Of a stretch of DNA of 6,492 bases, positions 1 through 4,953 are shown piece by piece (the first letter of the stretch is position 1; every line of letters begins with the position of its first letter). This stretch comes from Erysipelotrichia bacterium (GTDB lineage Bacteria > Bacillota_I > Bacilli_A > Erysipelotrichales > Erysipelotrichaceae), in NCBI GenBank assembly GCA_009929095.1, contig SABF01000084.1:1-6492 (forward strand), in the 5' to 3' direction. The notes beneath the pieces were generated by a model, which was given only the letters and a program-made list of their open reading frames with translations, was not told the DNA's origin and did no database searches. Position numbers and translations under genes: made by a program.

Positions 1-675
1 GAATATCACTTTGTCTCTATATGCAATCTCAGTATGAATGGAATCCCCCTCCTGAAAGCCGCAGTTCTTCCATTCTTCATTTGCAATGTTAACCTGTATG
101 CCGCCAAAATGTCTGAGTCCGGTCATGATGAATCCAGATGCCTTGTGATCCTTCAGCACCGGCTTCAGCTGATACTCTTCACATTCTACAATACTGGAAG
201 TCGGATACTCAGGTCCAACCTGTTCAAAGGTAATCTTTCCGCTTGCAAGCAGGGCAGCACAATAGCCGAATAAATCTCTTCCATGGAATACAGACACTGT
301 TTCAGTGCCATGATAGCGATTGCGTGTTTCATCAATTTCACGAACTGACTGAATGCCGACACTGTGCATCAGGTGAGTCAGTGCGCCATTATCCGGTGTC
401 ACGACATAGCATCCGTCTTTGAGCAGAGCCACAGAAGCCTTTCTTGATGTCCCGACACCCGGATCAATTACTGAGACTAAGATTGTTCCCTTAGGCCAGT
501 ACGGTTCAACGGTATTCAGTGAAAGGCTTGCTTCCCATGTATCATAGGCTCGGATTTCATGACACAGATCCTCTGTTCGAAGTTCCGGGTCAACAATGGC
601 AATAACACCCTTCATGCTGGCTACAGCTCCCCAGCTTTCGGAGAAATCTGTCTGCAGTACAATGATCGGTTTCAT
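1..675 (-). CDS. SAM hydrolase (DUF62 / SAM hydroxide adenosyltransferase), C-terminus cut by window edge
   Basis: This gene probably encodes a cytoplasmic enzyme of the fluorinase/chlorinase-like DUF62 family (SAM_adeno_trans), which uses water to split S-adenosylmethionine into adenosine and L-methionine. I translated the minus strand from the ATG at 675; 225 residues are open with no stop to the window edge. Family members are usually about 255-285 residues, so roughly 30-60 C-terminal residues are missing. Visible motifs are the N-terminal TDFS (residues 9-12), DPGVGTSR (71-78), PDNG (94-97) and FHGRD (130-134). Asp71, Arg78 and His131 match the spacing of the Asp-Arg-His triad known in the archaeal enzyme. 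The start at 675 follows the ribosome site AAGGGAG (684-690) at 8-base spacing. An in-frame ATG at 720 directly follows the previous stop but has no ribosome site. It is the fourth gene of the ECF operon, 45 bases after the T-component gene. Family assignment is firm; physiological role is inferred. Confidence 0.9.
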   Translation of the reverse strand, partial: MKPIIVLQTDFSESWGAVASMKGVIAIVDPELRTEDLCHEIRAYDTWEASLSLNTVEPYWPKGTILVSVIDPGVGTSRKASVALLKDGCYVVTPDNGALTHLMHSVGIQSVREIDETRNRYHGTETVSVFHGRDLFGYCAALLASGKITFEQVGPEYPTSSIVECEEYQLKPVLKDHKASGFIMTGLRHFGGIQVNIANEEWKNCGFQEGDSIHTEIAYRDKVIF

Positions 676-720
676 AATAGAAGCTCCCTTCTTCAGCAGT
701 AATTCCAAACAATCCGCCAT

Positions 721-1554
721 TCAGATAAACGGATTGTAGAACATGCTGTGATTAACCTGAAAGCGCACGTACAGCACACCGATAAGAACGAGCATTGCTA
801 AGAATAGGGCAAGATAATCCAATGCCCCCATCGATCGTCTGGAATACCACGTTCTGGTTTTGTACTTTCCGAATCCTCTCAGGTCCATCGAATTTGAAAT
901 CAGGCTGACGCGATCCATCGTCGTAAATATCATCGGTATAAGAATTGCCGCAACACTCTTAATCCGATCGGTCATCTTTGCCTTCTTGGACAGCTCCAGT
1001 CCTCTGGCCTGCTGGGCAATGGATATTGTCTGATAATCCCTTGTGACATCCGGAAAATATCTCAGCGTCAGAGACAATGAAGTACAGGCTTTATAACTGA
1101 CACCGATCCCATTGAGTGAAGATGCGAATTCACTTGGGTTGGTAGTCAGTATGAATATGATGCCAAGCGGAATGACAGACAGATATTTGAAGAACTTGGT
1201 AATCAGATAGAACAGTTCTTCCTGGGTAACAATATACGGTCCGGCAATGGCGAACAGAACATGTTCTGTCCCGTAGGTCCTTGCACCATAGCCAGGATCA
1301 AAGATAAACGTCAGGATAAAGTTGGCAATCAGGAAGATAAACACATAGATAAGTACGGTCCTGATCTGACGAAATGTAATCTTTGCAATCTTCATCAGGA
1401 TCAGCGAGATAAGCATAATGCACATAATCACACGAATGTCATAGGTTACCATGACGGAGGTGGTCATCAGTAAAAAGCAGATCAGCTTTGTCAGTCCGCT
1501 CATCTTATGAATGATTGTATCCAGCTGACTGTAAGAGAATATTTTAAATTTCAT
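721..1554 (-). CDS. ECF transporter transmembrane T component (EcfT/CbiQ family)
   Basis: This is the 277-residue integral membrane scaffold of an energy-coupling-factor importer. It links the two ATPase domains to the substrate-binding S component. Hydrophobic segments lie roughly at residues 20-55, 66-86, 115-137, 200-218 and 245-265, as in CbiQ/EcfT proteins. The cytoplasmic coupling helices carry the two family Arg-Gly signatures: ARG (183-185, after AQQ) and LRG (225-227, in MDLRGFG). These are the parts expected to sit in grooves of the ATPases. I chose the ATG at 1554 because the ribosome site GGAGGA (1564-1569) lies 9 bases upstream and the protein then begins MKFKIF. The longer reading from 1596 lacks a comparable site. 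The gene overlaps the end of the ATPase gene by 11 bases, indicating translational coupling and fixed T:A stoichiometry. The SAM hydrolase follows 45 bases after its stop. Confidence 0.93.
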   Translation of the reverse strand: MKFKIFSYSQLDTIIHKMSGLTKLICFLLMTTSVMVTYDIRVIMCIMLISLILMKIAKITFRQIRTVLIYVFIFLIANFILTFIFDPGYGARTYGTEHVLFAIAGPYIVTQEELFYLITKFFKYLSVIPLGIIFILTTNPSEFASSLNGIGVSYKACTSLSLTLRYFPDVTRDYQTISIAQQARGLELSKKAKMTDRIKSVAAILIPMIFTTMDRVSLISNSMDLRGFGKYKTRTWYSRRSMGALDYLALFLAMLVLIGVLYVRFQVNHSMFYNPFI

Positions 1555-3253
1555 TCTGACGCATCCTCCGATCATAACGGATAAAGCATTCCACAAACTT
1601 CAGCGGATCGTCAGCGCCGGTCTTCTGAGCCAGTTCAAAGAGAGAGGTTTCCTTCAGATTGGCACGCTTTGATAATTCCGGGCTGCACAGAACTTCATAT
1701 GCTTTCTGATCAGCGATCTTCTCACTGTCCACAAGTACAATGGCACGTTCGGTATACTCCAGCATCAGGTGCATGTCATGGGTAATCAGAAGAATTGTCT
1801 GTCCCTGTTCATTGAGTCCTCTGAGAAATTCCATTATCTCGGAGTAATGATAATAGTCCTGGCCGGCAGTTGGTTCATCAAGGATCAGTATCTTTGGATT
1901 CAGCACCAGAATTGAGGCAATGGTCACTCGTTTTTTCTGACCATAACTGAGTGCACTGATCGGCCACTTGCGGAATTCTGACAGTCCGCATACCTTCAGA
2001 ACATTCAGAACTCTGCGTTCAATTTCTTCTTCATCAATCTTTCTGATTCTGAGTCCAAAGGCAACCTCGTCATAAATCATTGTCTTGGAGATCATCTGGT
2101 TTGGATTCTGAAGCACAATGCCGATATACTGTGCCCGTTCAGCAATGGAGTATTTGGAAAGGTCCTCACCATTCATGAGGATCGTTCCGCTGTCCGGTTT
2201 GATAAAGCCCGTCATTACCTGGGCAAGCGTTGATTTGCCGGCACCGTTCTTACCGACCAGTGACAGCATCTCTCCTTCATGGATTTCAGCACTGATGTGA
2301 TTCAGAATCGGGCGCACGCCATCGTAGCTGAAAATGATATCATTGATTTCCAAAAGAGGCTTGGATGGTTCTTCAATGACTCTTGTCACATTGGCATCAT
2401 ACCACTGCTTCAGCTTAGGAGTGCACACAGTCAGATCCATCTGATTCAGATCAGCCGGCTTCATCTCTTCAGAAATTTTGACCCCTGCATATTTGCAGGC
2501 AGTCAGATACAGCGGTTCACGGATGCCATGACTATGCAGTACATCTGAAGCCAGTACATGATCGACAGTCCCATCCATAATGATGTGTCTATCATTGAAT
2601 ACAACAATACGATCTACCGGACAGTGCAGCACATCTTCCAGACGATGCTCAATGATGATAACAGTCTTTCCCTGCCTGTGAATCTCATCAATCAGTTCAA
2701 TGGCAACCCTGCCGGTACTTGGATCAAGATTGGCAAGCGGTTCATCAAACAGCAGAATATCTGCATCGTCAACCATAACGCCTGCCAGTGATACACGCTG
2801 CTTCTGACCGCCGGACAGTTCATGAGGATTGGATTCCAGAAGCTTTTCCATGTCCACAACTGCGGCGATCTTATGAACTCGTTCTTTCATTTCTTTCTGG
2901 GGGACTCTGTCATTTTCCAGTACAAAAGCAATATCTTCTCCGACATTCAGGCCAATGAACTGACCATCCGCATCCTGCATCACGGTTCCTACCTTTTTGG
3001 ACAGTTCAAAAAGGCTGGATTGTCTGGTGTCAATTCCTGCCACATTCAATTCACCCGTCATGGTTCCCCGATAGGCAAATGGGATCAGCCCATTGATGCA
3101 GTTCCCCAATGTACTCTTGCCCGAACCGGAAGGTCCGGCAATCAGTATCTTTTCCCCCTGGTGAATATCCAGATTAATGTCGTACAGTGTCGGCTCAGCC
3201 TGTGAATAGTACTGAAAGCCGAAGTGTCTGAAGGATATTACTGTATCTGTCAT
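1544..3253 (-). CDS. ECF transporter duplicated ATPase (fused A-A' energizing protein)
   Basis: This 569-residue cytoplasmic protein is two ABC ATPases in one chain and powers the ECF importer. Domain 1 (about residues 5-235) has Walker A GPSGSGKST (40-48), Q-loop Gln93, signature LSGGQ (146-150), Walker B ILLFDEP (166-172) with catalytic Glu171, and switch His203. Domain 2 (about 300-530) has Walker A GKNGAGKST (334-342), Q-loop Gln382, a variant signature LSYGQ (435-439), Walker B ILILDEP (455-461) with Glu460, and His492. Both sites therefore keep their catalytic residues. Length and sequence fit the double-ATPase proteins paired with UPF0397 S components, recalled as 'MtsB of methionine-regulated ECF transporter' in subsystem annotations. 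The ATG at 3253 follows a perfect GGAGG (3258-3262). An intrinsic terminator lies in the 47-base gap upstream, and the T-component gene starts inside the 3' end of this one. Confidence 0.95.
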   Translation of the reverse strand: MTDTVISFRHFGFQYYSQAEPTLYDINLDIHQGEKILIAGPSGSGKSTLGNCINGLIPFAYRGTMTGELNVAGIDTRQSSLFELSKKVGTVMQDADGQFIGLNVGEDIAFVLENDRVPQKEMKERVHKIAAVVDMEKLLESNPHELSGGQKQRVSLAGVMVDDADILLFDEPLANLDPSTGRVAIELIDEIHRQGKTVIIIEHRLEDVLHCPVDRIVVFNDRHIIMDGTVDHVLASDVLHSHGIREPLYLTACKYAGVKISEEMKPADLNQMDLTVCTPKLKQWYDANVTRVIEEPSKPLLEINDIIFSYDGVRPILNHISAEIHEGEMLSLVGKNGAGKSTLAQVMTGFIKPDSGTILMNGEDLSKYSIAERAQYIGIVLQNPNQMISKTMIYDEVAFGLRIRKIDEEEIERRVLNVLKVCGLSEFRKWPISALSYGQKKRVTIASILVLNPKILILDEPTAGQDYYHYSEIMEFLRGLNEQGQTILLITHDMHLMLEYTERAIVLVDSEKIADQKAYEVLCSPELSKRANLKETSLFELAQKTGADDPLKFVECFIRYDRRMRQNEI

Positions 3254-3257
3254 TTTG

Positions 3258-3262
3258 CCTCC
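3258..3262 (-). promoter_or_regulatory. Ribosome binding site of the ATPase gene, abutting a terminator T-tract
   Basis: GGAGG sits 4 bases upstream of the ATPase start codon and directly follows the seven-T tract of the hairpin at 3263-3291. The same short leader segment therefore serves first as a termination signal and then as the ribosome landing site. Confidence 0.85.
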
Positions 3263-3291
3263 AAAAAAACAGGAAGAGCCGAAGCCCTTCC
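3263..3291 (-). terminator. Intra-operon intrinsic terminator with UUCG tetraloop
   Basis: On the minus strand an 8-base-pair stem is formed by GGAAGGGC (3291-3284) and GCTCTTCC (3279-3272), with a single G-U wobble. It closes on the very stable C(UUCG)G loop (3283-3280). Next come TG and seven T residues (3269-3263). This is a textbook rho-independent terminator shape. It begins 9 bases after the S-component stop codon and ends right at the ribosome site of the ATPase gene. Within an operon it would act as a partial terminator, giving more S-component mRNA than A/T mRNA, or could stabilise the 3' end of a short transcript. Confidence 0.85.
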
Positions 3292-3300
3292 CGGATTGAC

Positions 3301-3861
3301 TCAGTTCTCTTCTTTGCTCAGTGTTCCCTTGCCGATCTTTGACTTGGCATATGCCGCCAGCAGAATTATGCCGATAGCTACTGTGCAGACCGCATCCAGT
3401 ACGAATGCAACTCCGCCCTGAACGAATACTTTATTTGCTGGTTCTGCATACATGACAATATCCAGTACCGGAGCAGTCAGTCCCCAGGCAACTGCATTGC
3501 CGATGATGGACCAGAGTGCATATACTCCCATTTCCTTCTTGCCGAAGACACCGTCTTCAACACTTGCTGATACTTTCTTATATGCAAAACCGGTAATCAT
3601 TGCGCAGACACCGGAAGCGACAACCCAGCTCCACCATGGTGATCCATAGCTGATGAAATCTGAGAGTGCATGACCGACGAAGGCAACCAGCAGTCCGCAC
3701 ACCGGACCGAATACTGCAGCGAAGAATCCGGATATACCGTAAGCAATCTGCAGATTTGTTTCTGGAATTGGTGACGGGATCTTGACGAACATGAACAGTA
3801 CCATGAACAGTGCTGTACCAAGACCCGTGGCGACGATAGTCTTTGTGTTTAACTTACCCAT
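3301..3861 (-). CDS. ECF transporter S component, UPF0397 family
   Basis: This 186-residue membrane protein is the substrate-capturing subunit of the ECF importer. It is rich in hydrophobic helices (about residues 8-27, 38-62, 75-95, 110-130, 145-175). Features I recognise from the UPF0397 family are the proline-rich loop KIPSPIPETNLQI (27-39), GHALSDFISYGSPWWSW (63-79), YAEPANKV, and a short basic-acidic tail ending KEEN. Length is normal for the family (about 180-190). The start at 3861 follows a strong AAAGGGGG site with 8-base spacing. The family was first labelled riboflavin- or methionine-regulated by different annotation schemes (recalled 'MtsA'); the true ligand is unproven. It is the first gene of the operon, has its own extended -10 promoter, and is separated from the ATPase gene by a terminator-like hairpin. 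The SAM hydrolase gene in the operon argues for a SAM-, methionine- or adenosine-related ligand, but that is inference. Confidence 0.92.
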   Translation of the reverse strand: MGKLNTKTIVATGLGTALFMVLFMFVKIPSPIPETNLQIAYGISGFFAAVFGPVCGLLVAFVGHALSDFISYGSPWWSWVVASGVCAMITGFAYKKVSASVEDGVFGKKEMGVYALWSIIGNAVAWGLTAPVLDIVMYAEPANKVFVQGGVAFVLDAVCTVAIGIILLAAYAKSKIGKGTLSKEEN

Positions 3862-3917
3862 TTTAAAGTCCCCCTTTGTTTAACGGGGTGATTATAACAT
3901 GATGAATTTAAAATGGG
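3857..3917. repeat. 11-bp inverted repeat flanking the ECF operon promoter
   Basis: CCCATTTTAAA at 3857-3867 is repeated as its exact reverse complement TTTAAAATGGG at 3907-3917, 39 bases away. One arm contains the S-component start codon and the other lies in the -35 region, so the pair brackets the -10 box, start site and ribosome site. A second, smaller symmetry (CCCC 3885-3888 and GGGG 3871-3874, read on the minus strand, with a 10-base interval) lies inside it. These could be operator sites or, in a read-through transcript, a stem hiding the start codon. Chance is not excluded. Confidence 0.5.
3891..3899 (-). promoter_or_regulatory. Extended -10 promoter of the ECF operon
   Basis: The minus strand reads TGTTATAAT, a perfect TATAAT (3896-3891) with the upstream TGn extension. 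No good -35 box is present at 16-18 bases (GTCCCA at 3919-3914), which is normal for extended -10 promoters. Initiation would fall near 3884, giving a leader of only about 23 bases before the S-component start codon, too short for a riboswitch. Confidence 0.7.
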
Positions 3918-3919
3918 AC

Positions 3920-4132
3920 AGAACACCGGTACATGAAAGCACATATCATTTACGAAATGGCAGAATTGTATTGAAAGAATTATTCGTTTTTTTCATTTAT
4001 GCCGTTATTCCGCTTATTTCACGAACTTTTCAGACCAACTCAGTGCAGTATCGGGCTGTCTTACTGCCATCCTTCAGACATCCCGGACCACTTCTGTCAT
4101 TTCATTTATTCTGGTTCTTTTTTCTGTTAGGC
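3920..4132. other. Gene-poor spacer with one long-loop hairpin
   Basis: I see no convincing gene on either strand. The only structure is an imperfect inverted repeat, CGGGCTGTCT (4052-4061) and AGACATCCCG (4076-4085), pairing 9 of 10 positions around a 14-base loop, with no adjacent T-run on either strand. No SAM riboswitch, T-box or other known leader motif could be recognised in it. Confidence 0.6.
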
Positions 4133-4279
4133 TCATAAAATCCGACATTCTATCAAGAGATGCTCCCTCTTTGCCCACCAGAAAATCATGATCCTGCTGA
4201 TACTGGCAAACATGATCTGCCCGCGTAATGACTTCAATGTCTCTTCGTCGGCACCCTGAAAGATATTCACATCCATCAT
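4133..4279 (-). CDS. Hypothetical 48-residue ORF overlapping the zinc-ribbon ORF
   Basis: This minus-strand ORF starts at ATG 4279 (a second ATG follows at once) and overlaps the stop of the zinc-ribbon ORF in an ATGA arrangement. It encodes an acidic N-terminus (DEETLKSLRG, residues 11-20), a short hydrophobic stretch (about 22-36, including IMIFWWAK) and a charged tail. I do not recognise it. There is no good ribosome site, so it would depend on coupled translation. An alternative is that the zinc-ribbon ORF and this ORF were one longer zinc-ribbon protein now split by a frameshift; both frames meet in the region where such proteins usually continue. It may also be non-coding. Confidence 0.3.
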   Translation of the reverse strand: MMDVNIFQGADEETLKSLRGQIMFASISRIMIFWWAKREHLLIECRIL

Positions 4280-4371
4280 ACTTTCATGCCGCAGAATAAA
4301 CAGTTTACAGATTCTGTTCCCGGATCCGGGTGAAGCTTGGCACCGCAGTTCGGACACTTCATTGCGCTCAT
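4276..4371 (-). CDS. Putative 31-residue zinc-ribbon micro-protein or gene fragment
   Basis: The minus strand from ATG 4371 encodes 31 residues containing CPNCG (Cys6, Cys9) and CLFCG (Cys23, Cys26). This is a compact four-cysteine treble-type zinc ribbon like the N-terminal modules of many TFIIB-type zinc-ribbon proteins (CPxCG ... CxxCG). AGGAAAG lies about 8 bases upstream of ATG 4371. A second ATG at 4362 begins MKCPNC, the usual family N-terminus, so either start is possible. A candidate extended -10 promoter is about 60 bases upstream. In known proteins this module is normally followed by a longer domain, so this is either a free-standing zinc-finger peptide or the 5' remnant of a broken gene. 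Partner and function unknown. Confidence 0.45.
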   Translation of the reverse strand: MSAMKCPNCGAKLHPDPGTESVNCLFCGMKV

Positions 4372-4428
4372 AACGACGTCTTTCCTGTGACATTATCTGC
4401 CACAATGATACTGTGAGGCCGGTTTTGC

Positions 4429-4437
4429 TTTATAACA
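4429..4437 (-). promoter_or_regulatory. Candidate extended -10 promoter for the zinc-ribbon ORF
   Basis: The minus strand reads TGTTATAAA, a TGn-extended -10 with one mismatch from TATAAT. No clear -35 box is present. It lies 57 bases upstream of ATG 4371, a reasonable distance for that small ORF. Confidence 0.35.
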
Positions 4438-4439
4438 GT

Positions 4440-4647
4440 TCAAGCAATCATGAAGTCACTGATGCGGCTGAATGATCTCTATCGGGCTGCTGTTTCTCTA
4501 TCGTTTCATTTTGGTGCATTTTTACGCCGTTCACTATCATCTTTGCCGATCGCTGTCTGTTGAACTCACAGGAAATTCCAATAATGGACAGTATTTTCAC
4601 TGCAGAAACATTACAGCAGTTCATCAAATCTATCCCGCATACAGCCA
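4440..4647. other. Spacer upstream of tRNA-Thr without recognisable gene
   Basis: Both strands carry only short open frames without family features. One plus-strand frame (ATG 4584) runs into the tRNA and is discussed as doubtful. I see no riboswitch, repeat or mobile-element end. Confidence 0.5.
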
Positions 4648-4676
4648 TTGCATGGCATCTCAATCGCAGGTATAAT
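4648..4676 (+). promoter_or_regulatory. Sigma-70 type promoter of tRNA-Thr
   Basis: TTGCAT (4648-4653) and a perfect TATAAT (4671-4676) are separated by exactly 17 bases. Initiation would fall near 4683, about a dozen bases before the mature tRNA 5' end, as expected for a single-gene tRNA transcript. Confidence 0.8.
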
Positions 4677-4694
4677 AACAATGCTTCAAAAGAA

Positions 4695-4770
4695 GCCGAC
4701 TTAGCTCAGTTGGTAGAGCAACTCATTCGTAATGAGTAGGTCGGAGGTTCGATTCCTCTAGTCGGCACCA
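4695..4770 (+). tRNA. tRNA-Thr(CGT), reads ACG codons, with encoded CCA
   Basis: A complete cloverleaf can be folded by eye. The acceptor stem GCCGACT (4695-4701) pairs perfectly with AGTCGGC (4760-4766). The D arm is GCTC/GAGC (4704-4719). The anticodon stem ACTCA/TGAGT (4721-4725, 4733-4737) encloses loop TTCGTAA with anticodon CGT (4728-4730). The T arm GGAGG/CCTCT encloses TTCGATT (4748-4754). Discriminator A4767 is followed by encoded CCA (4768-4770). CGT corresponds to threonine codon ACG. The gene has its own promoter and terminator and is the only confident plus-strand gene in the window. Confidence 0.97.
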
Positions 4771-4782
4771 TATGCAATGCAT

Positions 4783-4815
4783 ACGGCCCTGTCATCTGAC
4801 AGAGCCGTTTCTTTT
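4783..4815 (+). terminator. Intrinsic terminator of tRNA-Thr
   Basis: Arms at 4783-4794 (ACGGCCCTGTCA) and 4797-4808 (TGACAGAGCCGT) pair with one internal C-A mismatch around a tight loop, followed by the T-rich tract TTTCTTTT (4808-4815). It starts 12 bases after the tRNA CCA. The minus strand has no T-run on the other side, so it acts for the tRNA transcript only. Confidence 0.85.
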
Positions 4816-4925
4816 CATTCCAGACTGTTTCATGACACTTCAATAACTTTATATAAAAGGAAACCCATCTGATTGGACTTGCCAGCCTTCCGGGTTCGCT
4901 TTACTCATGAACAAAACTGCAGCAG

Positions 4926-4953
4926 CTGGCAGGTTATTTTGAAGCTCTGCCAG
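4926..4953 (-). repeat. Inverted repeat across the lipoprotein stop codon
   Basis: CTGGCAG (4926-4932) and CTGCCAG (4947-4953) are perfect 7-base complements around a 14-base loop. The lipoprotein stop codon (4934-4936) lies in the loop. On the minus strand the hairpin is followed within about 10 bases by only a short TTTTG run, so it is at best a weak terminator or an mRNA 3'-end stabiliser for the lipoprotein gene. Confidence 0.4.

Noticed and set aside
34..273. Plus-strand open frame within the SAM hydrolase gene.
   Set aside because: It is antisense to a conserved enzyme and has no family features or ribosome site.
676..720. In-frame ATG at 720 as an alternative start for the SAM hydrolase, directly after the T-component stop.
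   Set aside because: No ribosome site precedes it, whereas AAGGGAG precedes the ATG at 675 at good spacing, and the shorter form begins with the conserved family N-terminus (MKPIIVLQTDFS).
2822..3205. Plus-strand 127-codon frame opposite the ATPase gene.
   Set aside because: It mirrors codon usage of the strongly conserved ATPase domain on the other strand; its own product is unlike any protein I know.
3899..4138. Plus-strand 79-codon frame starting next to the ECF promoter.
   Set aside because: There is no ribosome site, its start lies within the minus-strand promoter, and the product has no recognisable family features beyond being hydrophobic.
4448..4681. Open frames on both strands between the zinc-ribbon ORF and the tRNA.
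   Set aside because: The minus-strand frame begins inside the tRNA promoter, and neither strand shows a ribosome site with a plausible protein.
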